A stretch of DNA of 64,000 nt, from positions 372,001 through 436,000 of the forward strand of contig NZ_JBFTEH010000003.1 of assembly GCF_041027365.1 (NCBI RefSeq), given 5' to 3'. Within the stretch, counting starts at the first letter, position 1. Every line of letters begins with the position of its first letter. A model generated the notes under the pieces. It was not told the DNA's origin. It saw only the letters and a program-made list of their open reading frames with translations, and did not search any database. Shown here piece after piece: positions 26,993-36,163 of this stretch. This DNA is from VKMB-3413 sp041027365. GTDB taxonomy: Bacteria; Pseudomonadota; Alphaproteobacteria; Rhizobiales; Rhizobiaceae. A program made the position numbers and the translations under genes.

Positions 26993-29182
26993 ATGACCCT
27001 GCGTTCCCTTTCGACCAAGCTCCTTCTTCTGGCCGGCGGGACCGTCGGCTTCATCGTGCTCGGCGCGGTCGGCTATTCCGTGTGGCAGACGAAGACCGAC
27101 GCCGAGCAGCGGGTCTATCAGCAGGCGAAGGACGAGGCGCGCGACGTCGCCAGTCAGATCGGCTCGCAGATCGGCCAGGCAGCCGCGGCCGGCAAGACCA
27201 TGGCCGGCATTATCGCGGCCGGCCACGAGGCCGGCGAGCGCAGCCGCCAGGCGGTGATCGCCATGCTGCAGTCGGTCGCCCTGCGCAACGACACCGTCTT
27301 CGGCGCCTGGATGGCCGAGGCGAAGGGGGCCTATGACGGCTTCTCGATGAAGGGGGCGCCGGGCGCCAACGACGACGGGATCTTCACCCCCTACTGGACG
27401 AAATCGAAGACCGGCGACGTGACCTTCTCGACCTTCAAGGCCGATTATGACGCGCCCTGGTACAAGATGGCCGCGACCACCGGCAAGGGCGCGGTGACCG
27501 AGCCCTACATGGCATCCGCCGTGAAGGTGCTGATGGCGTCGGCGGCCTTTCCCCTCGTCGACAGCGGCAAGACGATCGGCGTCGCCGGCGTCGACTTCAG
27601 CCTCGGCGAACTGTCGAAGATGCTCGGCGGCCTGTCGCCTTTCGACGGCGGCCGGGTGATGCTCGTCTCCGGCAGCGGCAAATGGCTGGTCAACCCGGAC
27701 AATGCCTTGCTGACCAAACCCTACGAGGGCGCCGGCGCCGATAGCGTCACCAAGGCGCTGTCCGATGGCGAACCGCAGATCGTCTCCGGGATCGACCAGG
27801 GCGCCTTCGAGCGCGTCGTCTATCCCTTTCCCCTGCCGGGTCTCAATTCCAGCTGGGCGGTGCTGGTCGACGTTCCCGCCGCCACCTTCACCGCGCCGGT
27901 CGAGGCGGCGGTGGTCAAGCTCCTGATCGGCGGCGGCATCGTGCTGGCCGGCGTGCTGATCGTGCTCATGCTGTCGGTGCGCGGCGTCGTCACCCGGCCG
28001 CTCGCCAGGCTGCTTGCCTCGGTCGAGGCTCTGAAGCAGGGCGATTACGACCGCGAGGTGGACGGGCGCGAACAGGCCGATGAGATCGGCACGCTGGCGC
28101 ATGCGCTGGAGGGCTTCCGCCATCAGCTGAAGAGCGGCATCGCCGCGGAAGTCGCGGCCGATGTCGAGCGGCAGAAGGCCGAGCGGGTCCGCCAGGAAGG
28201 CGAAGCCGAGCGGCAGGCCTCGGCGGCCGAGCAGGCCCGCATCGTCGCTTCGCTTGGCGCCGGCCTCGCGCGCCTCGCCGAGGGCGATCTCGCGCACGGC
28301 CTGGAAGGCCGGTTCGACGGCCCGTATCGCCAGCTGAAGGAGGACTACGAGACCGCCGTCCGGCAGCTGCGCGCGACGATCGCGGCCGTTGCGGGAGCGG
28401 TGACCAGCATCGACACCGGTGCGCAGGAGATCGGCACGGCGACCGACAACATGACCCGCCGGATCGAGAGCCAGGCCGCGAGCGTCGAGGAGGCGGCCGC
28501 CGCGCTCGACGAGATCACCGGCCGCGTCAACAAGAGCGCCGAATTCGCCCAGGCGGCCGCGACGACGGTCGGATCCGCGCGCAGCGACGCCGAACGGACC
28601 GACGCGGTCGTCCGGCAGGCGATCCAGGCGATGCATGCCATCGCCGGATCCTCGCAGCAGATCGAGACGATCATCGGCGTCATCGACGAGATCGCCTTCC
28701 AGACCAACCTGCTCGCGCTGAACGCCGGCGTCGAGGCGGCGCGGGCGGGCGAGGCCGGCAAGGGCTTTGCGGTGGTCGCCCAGGAGGTCCGCGAGCTGGC
28801 CCAGCGCTCTGCCGGCGCCGCCAAGGAGATCAAGGGCCTGATCGCGACCTCCGCCGGCGAGGTTGAGCAGGGCGTCGACCATGTCGGCAAGGCCGGCGAG
28901 GCGCTGCAGCGGATCGCCAGCCAGGTCATGGAGATCGACGGCCAGGTCAAGGCGATCGCGAACGGCGCGCGCGACCAGGCGATCGGCCTGAAGGAGATCA
29001 ACGGGGCCGTCGGCCAGATGGACCAGGTGACCCAGCAGAACGCGGCGATGATCGAGGAAGCGAACGCGGCGACGCAGGCGCTGCGCAGCGAGGCGGCCGA
29101 ACTCGGACGTCTGATCCAGCGCTTCGACGTCGGCACCGGCGAGGCGCGGCCGCAGCGGCCGGTGGTCGCGCGGGCGGCGTAA
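26993..29182 (+). CDS. Methyl-accepting chemotaxis protein (dCache sensor)
   Basis: A 729-residue membrane receptor. Membrane helix one is at about 10-30. A long periplasmic double-Cache domain follows (GFSMKGAPGANDDGIFTPYW, then APWYKMAA and the GVDFSLGEL region). Helix two is near 305-328, and a HAMP domain begins RPLARLLASVEALKQGDYDR. The signalling tip is IDEIAFQTNLLALNAGVEAA near 562. ATG 26993 follows GAGGTGG. No CheR-binding pentapeptide is visible at the C-terminus. The ligand is unknown; dCache receptors often sense amino or organic acids. It sits between dnaK and dnaJ, an unusual place. Confidence 0.92.
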   Translation: MTLRSLSTKLLLLAGGTVGFIVLGAVGYSVWQTKTDAEQRVYQQAKDEARDVASQIGSQIGQAAAAGKTMAGIIAAGHEAGERSRQAVIAMLQSVALRNDTVFGAWMAEAKGAYDGFSMKGAPGANDDGIFTPYWTKSKTGDVTFSTFKADYDAPWYKMAATTGKGAVTEPYMASAVKVLMASAAFPLVDSGKTIGVAGVDFSLGELSKMLGGLSPFDGGRVMLVSGSGKWLVNPDNALLTKPYEGAGADSVTKALSDGEPQIVSGIDQGAFERVVYPFPLPGLNSSWAVLVDVPAATFTAPVEAAVVKLLIGGGIVLAGVLIVLMLSVRGVVTRPLARLLASVEALKQGDYDREVDGREQADEIGTLAHALEGFRHQLKSGIAAEVAADVERQKAERVRQEGEAERQASAAEQARIVASLGAGLARLAEGDLAHGLEGRFDGPYRQLKEDYETAVRQLRATIAAVAGAVTSIDTGAQEIGTATDNMTRRIESQAASVEEAAAALDEITGRVNKSAEFAQAAATTVGSARSDAERTDAVVRQAIQAMHAIAGSSQQIETIIGVIDEIAFQTNLLALNAGVEAARAGEAGKGFAVVAQEVRELAQRSAGAAKEIKGLIATSAGEVEQGVDHVGKAGEALQRIASQVMEIDGQVKAIANGARDQAIGLKEINGAVGQMDQVTQQNAAMIEEANAATQALRSEAAELGRLIQRFDVGTGEARPQRPVVARAA

Positions 29183-29444
29183 CCCTGCCGCACGCATCTT
29201 CGCCGGCCTTGGCGCCGGCGAGGGCGCCGAGGCTGCTGCGGGCCCGCGCGGCATCCGGTGGAGCATGCCGGCTCTGATGTCCAGGGCCCGGCCGAGGGCA
29301 AACGGGTGTTGAACGACCCCACGGCACCCCGGAAGTTTAAGGATAGATCAAACCTTCGCTTGCATTCCCGTCGCATCGGCGCTTCTGTTCGAGGACCGCC
29401 TTGGTACCCGTCCGAAGTTAAACGGCAGATCCTGCGAGCGAGTC

Positions 29445-30533
29445 ATGCACTACCGCATTTTCGACTGTTGGCGCTTTCTTGCCGCGCTGCTGATCATGGC
29501 CTACCATTTCGTCTATTCGGCACCTTACGGGGCTCAGGCAGGCGCGGATTTTCTGCATCGACTCCTGCCGCTGCTCGACATGTTCTTCATGATCTCGGGC
29601 TATCTCATCACCACGCGCTACGCCGAAAAGCTCACGTCCTTCTCGAGCTATGGCACCTTTCTGCGGAGACGCGTCGCGCGCCTCTATCCGCTGCATGTGC
29701 TGATCACCCTGTTCTTCGCCGCGGTCGCCGTCTTCGCGATGCTGATCGGCGCGCCCCATTACGGCTGGCGCCACGACCTCGAAGCCTTGCCGGCGCATCT
29801 TCTCGTCCTGCACGCGCTCGGGACGACCGACGGACTGGCGCTGAACTACGTGTCCTGGTCGATCAGCGCCGAGTTCTTCTCCTATGCGCTGTTTCCGGTC
29901 GTCGTCCTGTCGCTGCGGCGGTGGGGGCTGCGCGGGTTGCTGCTTGTTCTCGCCGTCTGGATCGGGGCGCTGGAACTCGCCTCCTGGTGGGGCGTCTTCC
30001 CGTCCGGCCATTGGACGACGGCCGATTCCATGGGAGCCTATCGCGCGTTCGCGGATTTCATGATCGGCGGCTTCCTGGCCGAAGTCGTGCGGCGCCGCCT
30101 CGTCCGGCTGAATTCGCACTGGCCGGGCGTCGTGCTCATCGTCGCGGCCGTGGCCGCCATGCTGCTGCGACTGTCCTATCCGCTCGTCTTTTCGCTTCTG
30201 GCTGCCGCCTTGACCACCACCGCGCTGGCGGAGACGGAGGCTCCCGATTCGACCGCCTTCCTGGAGCCGCTGATGCCGCTCGCCCGGGTCTCGTTCGGGA
30301 TCTATATCTGGCACCCGGTGATGGAGTTCTTTTTCCTGACTGTCCTCTGGGACCGCATCGTCGGGCCGATGAACCTCGTCGGCTTCTACGTCTATTGGAC
30401 GCTGCCGATGATTGCCTCGATCGCGGCCGCCCTGCTGTCGGCGCGCTATCTCGAGCCGCCGCTCGCCCGGCTTGTGGCAGGGCCGTCGCGACGGGGGAGA
30501 CAGCCGGAGGCGGTGTCGGTGGCGCCGGCTTGA
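29445..30533 (+). CDS. Acyltransferase family 3 (OafA-like) membrane protein
   Basis: A 362-residue protein with about ten membrane helices. The start is typical of acyltransferase 3 enzymes: FDCWRFLAALLIMAYHFVYS (conserved R-F and H), followed by DMFFMISGYLITTRY and the FLRRRVARLYPLHV block. These enzymes transfer acyl groups to extracytoplasmic sugars of lipopolysaccharide, exopolysaccharide or periplasmic glucans. The substrate cannot be told. It lies alone between the chemoreceptor and dnaJ. Confidence 0.9.
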   Translation: MHYRIFDCWRFLAALLIMAYHFVYSAPYGAQAGADFLHRLLPLLDMFFMISGYLITTRYAEKLTSFSSYGTFLRRRVARLYPLHVLITLFFAAVAVFAMLIGAPHYGWRHDLEALPAHLLVLHALGTTDGLALNYVSWSISAEFFSYALFPVVVLSLRRWGLRGLLLVLAVWIGALELASWWGVFPSGHWTTADSMGAYRAFADFMIGGFLAEVVRRRLVRLNSHWPGVVLIVAAVAAMLLRLSYPLVFSLLAAALTTTALAETEAPDSTAFLEPLMPLARVSFGIYIWHPVMEFFFLTVLWDRIVGPMNLVGFYVYWTLPMIASIAAALLSARYLEPPLARLVAGPSRRGRQPEAVSVAPA

Positions 30534-30698
30534 AGAGCGAAGCGACGCGGCGCGGCCGGTTTTGCGTCGCCCATCCCCCTATGGTATCTCGCGCCAGCCG
30601 TTCCTAAGTGAGAGGCATGTTACTTGACAGGTGCGGAGGCTGACGCCGGCGTCCGCGCCTTTCGATGTTCGCCCGTCACAGAAATCATGGAAGCGTGA

Positions 30699-31841
30699 AT
30701 GAAGGCCGATTACTACGAGATGCTCGGCGTGTCCCGCGAGGTCGACGAGAAGGGGCTGAAAAGCGCGTTTCGCAAGCTCGCCATGCAGTATCACCCGGAT
30801 CGCAATCCCGGCGACGCGCAGGCGGAGGTGAAGTTCAAGGAACTCGGCGAGGCCTACGAGGTCCTGAAGGACCCGCAGAAGCGGGCCGCCTACGACCGCT
30901 TCGGCCATGCGGCGTTCCAGAACGGCGGCGGTGCGGCGGGCGGCTTCCGCGGCGACTTCGCTTCCTCGATGGCGGACATCTTCGACGACATCTTCGGCGA
31001 GATGATGGGCGGCCGGGCCCGCGGGCGCCAGACCGGCGGGTCTGGGCGCGAGCGCGGCTCGGATCTGCGCTACAACATGGAGATCTCGCTGGAGGAGGCC
31101 TTCGCCGGCAAGACGGCGGAGATCGGCGTTCCCACCACGATCCAGTGCGACGAATGTTCGGGCAGCGGCGCTGCCCCCGGCACCAGCCCGAAGACCTGCC
31201 CGACCTGCGGCGGCGTCGGCCGCGTGCGGGCGGCGCAAGGGTTCTTCTCGATCGAGCGGACCTGTCCGGCCTGCGAGGGGCGCGGCCAGGTGATCTCCGA
31301 TCCGTGCGGCAAGTGCGGCGGCGACGGCCGGCTGCCCGAGGAGCGCACGCTCTCGGTCAACATCCCCGCCGGCATCGAGGACGGCACGCGCATCCGGCTC
31401 GCCGGCGAGGGCGAGGCGGGCCTGCGCGGCGGCCCGGCGGGCGACCTCTACATCTTCCTGTCGATCAAGCCGCACGAGTTCTTCCAGCGCGACGGGGCCG
31501 ACCTGTTCTGCAAGGTGCCGGTCTCGATGGTCACGGCGGCGCTCGGCGGACATTTCGACGTCACCACGCTCGACGGCAATACCAGCCGCGTGAAGGTGCC
31601 GGAGGGGACGCAGGCCGGCAAACAGTTCCGCCTGCGCGGCAAGGGCATGCCGGTGATGCGCGCCGCCCAGTCCGGCGACCTCTTCATCCAGGTCTCGGTG
31701 GAGACGCCGCAGAACCTGTCGCGCCGTCAGCGGGAGCTCCTGGAGGAGTTCGAGCAGATCTCCTCGACCGACAACTCGCCGCAGTCGAACGGCTTCTTCG
31801 CGCGGATGAAGGAATTCTTCGAAGGCTTGAGCGAAAGCTGA
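30699..31841 (+). CDS. dnaJ: Chaperone DnaJ (Hsp40)
   Basis: A 380-residue type I J-protein, co-chaperone of DnaK. The J domain (1-70) has the HPD triad in QYHPDRNPGD. A Gly/Phe-rich linker covers about 75-110. Four zinc-binding repeats begin near residue 150: CDECSGSG, CPTCGGVG, CPACEGRG and CGKCGGDG. The C-terminal substrate-binding domain is complete. In related bacteria it follows dnaK directly; here a chemoreceptor and an acyltransferase gene lie in between. Two PmtA-like methyltransferases follow downstream on the same strand. Confidence 0.97.
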   Translation: MKADYYEMLGVSREVDEKGLKSAFRKLAMQYHPDRNPGDAQAEVKFKELGEAYEVLKDPQKRAAYDRFGHAAFQNGGGAAGGFRGDFASSMADIFDDIFGEMMGGRARGRQTGGSGRERGSDLRYNMEISLEEAFAGKTAEIGVPTTIQCDECSGSGAAPGTSPKTCPTCGGVGRVRAAQGFFSIERTCPACEGRGQVISDPCGKCGGDGRLPEERTLSVNIPAGIEDGTRIRLAGEGEAGLRGGPAGDLYIFLSIKPHEFFQRDGADLFCKVPVSMVTAALGGHFDVTTLDGNTSRVKVPEGTQAGKQFRLRGKGMPVMRAAQSGDLFIQVSVETPQNLSRRQRELLEEFEQISSTDNSPQSNGFFARMKEFFEGLSES

Positions 31842-31948
31842 CGCGCTCCATGTTGGGCGGACGGCGCACCGCCGTCGTGAAAGCGTTACATCGCGCGGGC
31901 ATCACGACGCGGTTAGCCGAATCGCTTCCGAGGGACGGAGGTCAACGA

Positions 31949-32575
31949 GTGCTGGACATCCCGCAGCCGCGGCCACGCAAGCCCCCCCGGCCGCGCCTCA
32001 AGGTCAGCGACGAGGCGCGCTTCTTCAAGGGCTGGCTGCAGCGCCCGCTGATCATGGGGGCGGTCTCGCCGTCCTCCCGGTGTCTCGGCCGACGCATGGC
32101 GGGCTACGTGCCGGACCCTCGCAGCTTCGACGCGGATTCGCGGGTTCTGGAACTCGGCCCCGGCACCGGTGTCGTGACGCAGTGCCTGATCGAACGGGGC
32201 GTGCCGGAGAGCGCACTGGTTCTCGTCGAATACAGCCGTGAGTTCTGCGTCCTTCTGCGGGCCCGTTTTCCGAAGGCGCATGTGATCCAGGGCGACGCCT
32301 ACGATCCCGGCACCGCCTTCGGCAGCCACCTCCACGGCAGACGGCTGGAAGCGGTCGTCTCCAGCCTGCCGCTGTTCACCAAGCCGGACGAGAAGCGCGA
32401 GCAGATCGTCGGCGGCTCGCTCGAACGCATCGTGCCGGGTGCGCCCTTCATCCAGTTTTCGTATGCGCTGACCCTGCCGGTGAAGCCGGAGCGCGTCGCC
32501 GCCCGCCTGGAAACCAGTCCATGGATCAAGCGCAACCTTCCGCCGGCCCGCGTGCTGGTCTATCGCGCCGCGTGA
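31949..32575 (+). CDS. PmtA-like SAM-dependent methyltransferase, first copy
   Basis: A 208-residue class I methyltransferase resembling the Rhodobacter/Rhizobium phosphatidylethanolamine N-methyltransferase PmtA. The membrane-binding N-terminal motif is FFKGWLQRPLIMGAVSPSS, the SAM loop is VLELGPGTGVVTQCL, and the family C-terminal KRNLPPARVLVYR is present. The frame is open from ATG 31850, but GTG 31949 is chosen because GGAGGT lies six bases before it and the earlier stretch does not resemble the family. It lies between dnaJ and a second paralogue. Whether it methylates phosphatidylethanolamine or another lipid needs assay. Confidence 0.85.
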   Translation: MLDIPQPRPRKPPRPRLKVSDEARFFKGWLQRPLIMGAVSPSSRCLGRRMAGYVPDPRSFDADSRVLELGPGTGVVTQCLIERGVPESALVLVEYSREFCVLLRARFPKAHVIQGDAYDPGTAFGSHLHGRRLEAVVSSLPLFTKPDEKREQIVGGSLERIVPGAPFIQFSYALTLPVKPERVAARLETSPWIKRNLPPARVLVYRAA

Positions 32576-32621
32576 GCGGCAGTCCTTCAGTCCTTCCGCA
32601 AAGAGCGACGAGTTCCAGAAC

Positions 32622-33281
32622 ATGGCGATGAAGAGCGAGGCGAAGATCGGCGACACGGGCGGCGGCGACTGGCTGCCCTTCCTGGCGACATGGGCGCGGC
32701 ACCCGATCAAGATGGGCGCCGTCGCGCCGTCGAGCCGCAGCTACTGCGAGATGATGGTCAACAACGCCACGACCGATCTCGACGGGCCGATCCTCGAGCT
32801 CGGCCCGGGTCTCGGCGTCGTCACGCGCGCGCTCCTGGAAAAGGGTGTCGCGCCCGAGCGCATCACCTCGATCGAATATGAGGAAGAGTTCGCGCGAAAG
32901 CTGCAGCGGCGCTTCCCGAAGGTGAACGTCATCCACGGCGACGGCTTCGACCTCGACAAGACGCTGGGGAGCTCCGCCGAGACGCAGAAGTTCGCCGCCA
33001 TCCTCTTCGCCATTCCGATCGTCAGCTTTCCGCAGGAGTGGCGCCAGACTCTCTTCACCGACTATTTCCGCCGGCTGCGGCCGGGCGGCAACCTCACCCA
33101 GCTGTCCTACATGCTGACGCCGCCGGTGCGGCCGGTGCCGGGCGTCTTCACCGTCTCCTCCTCGCCGCGCGTGTGGAACAACATTCCGCCCGCCCGGGTC
33201 TGGATCTACTCGCAGGAGAGCGCGGCTGCGGGCGGTGCAGACGGCGAGGTCGCCGACGCCAGCGAGGCACACCCTTCTTGA
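32622..33281 (+). CDS. pmtA: PmtA-like SAM-dependent methyltransferase, second copy
   Basis: A 219-residue paralogue of the preceding gene, with FLATWARHPIKMGAVAPSS, the SAM loop ILELGPGLGVVTRAL and NNIPPARVWIY in the same places. Products of this family convert phosphatidylethanolamine to phosphatidylcholine through three methylations at the inner membrane. This copy has the more usual spacing to a downstream flavin reductase: its stop overlaps the TTG start of that gene. The two copies have diverged strongly, so they may do different steps or lipids. Two ATG codons (32622 and 32628) are equally possible starts. Confidence 0.85.
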   Translation: MAMKSEAKIGDTGGGDWLPFLATWARHPIKMGAVAPSSRSYCEMMVNNATTDLDGPILELGPGLGVVTRALLEKGVAPERITSIEYEEEFARKLQRRFPKVNVIHGDGFDLDKTLGSSAETQKFAAILFAIPIVSFPQEWRQTLFTDYFRRLRPGGNLTQLSYMLTPPVRPVPGVFTVSSSPRVWNNIPPARVWIYSQESAAAGGADGEVADASEAHPS

Positions 33282-33862
33282 GCGCCAACATCCTCGTTCT
33301 GCCGGGCTCGATCCGCGCCGGATCGCACAATCGCCGGCTCGCCGCCGAGGCGATGCGCATGCTGTCGCTGACCGACGCCGTGGTGACGCGGCTCGACCTT
33401 TCGGACTACCCGCTGCCGATCTACGACGGCGACCTCGAGACCGACGGCGGCGTGCCGCAGAACGCGGTGCTCCTCGCCCAGCGGATCGCGTCCCAGGACG
33501 GCCTGCTGATCGTCAGCCCGGAATACAACAACTCGATCCCGCCGCTCCTGAAGAACGCGATCGACTGGACGAGCCGCGTGCGCAAGGTCCAGGGGCGGCC
33601 GATCCAGCCGTTCAAGGGGCTGGTCGTCGGGCTCGCCTCCGCATCGCCCGGCCGCTTCGGCGGCATGCGGGCGCTGGAGACCGTGCGCATCGTCATGCGC
33701 TCGCTCGGCGCCGACGTCATCACCCAGCAGTGCAGCGTGCCGAATGCGGCGAGCGGCTTCGACGAGCAGGGGCATCTCACCGACGACATCGCCCGGACCA
33801 ATCTGGAGGCGGTGGTCGACAAGCTGCTGGACACGACTCGCAGCCTCAGCCGCCACGCCTGA
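33278..33862 (+). CDS. NADPH-dependent FMN reductase family protein
   Basis: A 194-residue flavodoxin-like reductase. The FMN phosphate loop is LVLPGSIRAGSHNRRLA, and SPEYNNSIPPLLKNAIDW is the family signature near residue 78. Such enzymes reduce FMN, quinones or azo and chromate compounds in the cytoplasm. The start is the TTG at 33278, overlapping the stop of the methyltransferase gene by three bases; no ATG lies near the beginning of the domain. It probably forms one unit with the two methyltransferase genes. Confidence 0.88.
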   Translation: MSANILVLPGSIRAGSHNRRLAAEAMRMLSLTDAVVTRLDLSDYPLPIYDGDLETDGGVPQNAVLLAQRIASQDGLLIVSPEYNNSIPPLLKNAIDWTSRVRKVQGRPIQPFKGLVVGLASASPGRFGGMRALETVRIVMRSLGADVITQQCSVPNAASGFDEQGHLTDDIARTNLEAVVDKLLDTTRSLSRHA

Positions 33863-33971
33863 CGGCGCGGGCGGCGATTATCCGTCCTCCGGCGGAACCG
33901 CCGGTCGTCGCGTCACATTTGTCCGTTAGTTGATCCTGAGAGCGATCAGGCGCTAGCGACGGAGAGCGACG

Positions 33972-34574
33972 ATGACGATCGACCCGGACAAGGTGGACGT
34001 GGCCGCGACACGGGAGATGCAGCGCAAGGTGCAGCGGCACCTGCACGATCACTGGAAGTCCTATGCCTTCCAGGGCGGGCTGATGATCGTCGTCGGGATC
34101 CTCGCGATCCTCGCGCCCTTCGTCGCGACGCTCGCCTCGACGCTGTTCTTCGGCTGGCTGTTGATCTTCGGCGGCATCGTCGGCGCGATCTCGGCCTTCC
34201 GGGCGAACGGCGCGCCGGGCTTCTTCTCCTCGATCCTGCTCGCGATCCTCGCCGTCGTCCTCGGCGCGGTCATCATCTACGACCCGCTCGCCGGCGCCGT
34301 CACCCTGACCTGGGCGCTCGCGGCCTTCTTCCTCCTGTCCGGCATCTTCAACCTGTCGATCGCCAGCGCCCTGCGCGCTTCCACCGGCCGCTTCTGGCTG
34401 ATCGTGATCTCCGGCGTCGTCGATATCGTGCTCGCCGCCTATCTGATCTTCGGCCTGCCGGGCACCGCCGTCTGGGCCGTCGGCCTGTTCCTCGGCATCT
34501 CCTTCCTGACCTCCGGCTTCGGGCTTCTGTTCTCGGCGCTCGACGCGCGGAACAACCCGCCGCCGCGGCTCTGA
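33972..34574 (+). CDS. HdeD-family (DUF308) membrane protein
   Basis: A 200-residue protein with six predicted membrane helices in three pairs, the DUF308/HdeD arrangement (HWKSYAFQGGLMIVVGILAI, then repeated G-I-L and F-x-x-S-G motifs). E. coli HdeD helps acid resistance at high cell density; the role here is inferred from the family only. GGAGAG lies 6-11 bases before ATG 33972. The following glycosylase gene starts three bases after its stop, so the two are co-transcribed. Confidence 0.87.
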   Translation: MTIDPDKVDVAATREMQRKVQRHLHDHWKSYAFQGGLMIVVGILAILAPFVATLASTLFFGWLLIFGGIVGAISAFRANGAPGFFSSILLAILAVVLGAVIIYDPLAGAVTLTWALAAFFLLSGIFNLSIASALRASTGRFWLIVISGVVDIVLAAYLIFGLPGTAVWAVGLFLGISFLTSGFGLLFSALDARNNPPPRL

Positions 34575-34577
34575 GCC

Positions 34578-35225
34578 ATGGCTGGTGAACGGGAGAAGGA
34601 GATCGTCCGGCGGCTTCTGGAGCGCACGCCACAGACCTTTGCCGGCGAGATGGGCCTCGATCTTTCGAAGAATACGCCGATGCCGCTGTTCCTCTGGCTG
34701 GTGGCCGCCAACCTCTTCTCCGCCCGCATCTCCGCCGACCAGGCGCTGCGCGCCGCCAAGGCGTTGAAGGACGCCGGGCTGACGACGGCCGACCACATGG
34801 CCGAGGCGACGTGGAAGGAGCGGGTGATCATCCTCAACCGCAACGGCTATGCACGCTTCGACGAGAAGACCTCGCGCTTCCTGCAGGACATGGCCGACCA
34901 TTGCCTCGCCGACTATGGCGGCGATCTCAGGAAGCTGCGCGAGGCGGCAGGGCGCGATCCGGCAGAAGAACGACGACGCCTGAAGGCCTTCAAGGGCATC
35001 GGCGACGTCGGCGTCGACATATTCTTCCGCGAGGTGCAGGTCGTCTGGGACGAGCTCTATCCCTTCGCGGATAAGCGGGCTCTAAGGGCGGCGCAGGCGC
35101 TCCGTCTCGGCGAGGATGCCGAGGCGCTGGCGAAGCTGGTCGAGCGGGCCGACTATCCGCGGCTTCTCACCGCGCTCCTGCGCGCCGACCTCGACGGGAA
35201 GATCGACGAGATCGGCGCAGGCTGA
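34578..35225 (+). CDS. HhH-GPD (endonuclease III-like) DNA glycosylase-like protein
   Basis: A 215-residue all-helical protein. The helix-hairpin-helix is LKAFKGIGDVGVDIFFREVQ near residue 135, and the following DELYPFADKRAL gives the position of the usual catalytic aspartate. No Cys-rich iron-sulfur loop is present at the C-terminus, and the hairpin lysine of bifunctional enzymes is not obvious, so it may be monofunctional or non-classical. Homologues in actinobacteria and rhizobia are annotated simply as endonuclease. It is coupled to the HdeD gene upstream. Confidence 0.75.
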   Translation: MAGEREKEIVRRLLERTPQTFAGEMGLDLSKNTPMPLFLWLVAANLFSARISADQALRAAKALKDAGLTTADHMAEATWKERVIILNRNGYARFDEKTSRFLQDMADHCLADYGGDLRKLREAAGRDPAEERRRLKAFKGIGDVGVDIFFREVQVVWDELYPFADKRALRAAQALRLGEDAEALAKLVERADYPRLLTALLRADLDGKIDEIGAG

Positions 35226-35260
35226 TCCGGCTCGGAGACCCTCGGCTGCCGATGACGGCG

Positions 35261-36016
35261 TCAGACGTGCTGGCCGCCATTGATGTGAAGCTCGGCGCCG
35301 TTCACATAGGACGACTGGTTCGAGCACAGGAAGAAGATCACGTCCGCCACCTCCGCCGTCTGGCCGAGCCGGCGCAGCGGGATGTCCTCGATCATGTTCT
35401 CGGTGCCGGGCGACAGGATCGCCGTCTCGATCTCGCCCGGCGCGATGGCGTTGACGCGGATGCCGGCCGGGCCGAAATCGTGCGCCATCTCGCGCGTCAG
35501 CGAGTTCAGCGCCGCCTTCGACGTCGCATAAGCCGTGCCGGCGAAGGGATGGACGCGCCCGCCCGCGATCGAGGTGACGTTCACGATCGAGCCCTTGGCC
35601 TTTGCCAGCTCCTTGAACAGGCCGCGGGCGAGGATGATCGGGGCGAAGAAGTTCACCTGAAAGACGTCGCGCCAGACATGCATGGGCGTGCGGATCGAAT
35701 CCAGCCGCGCGCCGGCCTCGCCCTTCGGCGAGATGCCGGCATTGTTGACGAGAGCGTGCAGCTCCGAGCCGTTCGCCTCCAGCCGCCGGCGGATTTCGGA
35801 GACGGCATAGCCGACGTCCTCCTGGTCCGACAGGTCCACGCGGATGTGGTCCTCCGGGCCGGCGGGCCAGGGGCAGTCGTCGGAAAAGTCCTGGCGCGAG
35901 CAGGTGATCACCCGCCAGCCTTCGCGCGAGAAGCGCTTCACCGTCGCGTGGCCGATGCCGCGCGAGGCACCCGTCAGCACCAGCGTCTTGCGTTCGTCAC
36001 GAGGAGCGTCGGACAT
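35261..36016 (-). CDS. Short-chain dehydrogenase/reductase
   Basis: A 251-residue classical SDR: TGASRGIG near residue 15, NNAG near 91, catalytic SIAGG...YATSK near 147-164, and the C-terminal NGAELHINGGQHV. It is unrelated in detail to the SDR at 18439. The substrate is unknown. It is divergent from ynjB, with 147 bases between the starts. Confidence 0.9.
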   Translation of the reverse strand: MSDAPRDERKTLVLTGASRGIGHATVKRFSREGWRVITCSRQDFSDDCPWPAGPEDHIRVDLSDQEDVGYAVSEIRRRLEANGSELHALVNNAGISPKGEAGARLDSIRTPMHVWRDVFQVNFFAPIILARGLFKELAKAKGSIVNVTSIAGGRVHPFAGTAYATSKAALNSLTREMAHDFGPAGIRVNAIAPGEIETAILSPGTENMIEDIPLRRLGQTAEVADVIFFLCSNQSSYVNGAELHINGGQHV

Positions 36017-36163
36017 GGTCTTGATCTTTCTTCATCCGCATCGAAGGGCGCCTGCGGCCGCGATCACGTTGCGGTCATCGGCAGGTCTTCGGGAGTCGCG
36101 TTTCTTGCCTTTAGCACGAACAGTCAGCCAACACTGCCTTGATCTGGAAGGGAAGCGCCGAAA

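Noticed and set aside
29190..29230. Hairpin CGCCGG/CCGGCG after the chemoreceptor gene
   Set aside because: The stem is only six pairs and no T-run follows.
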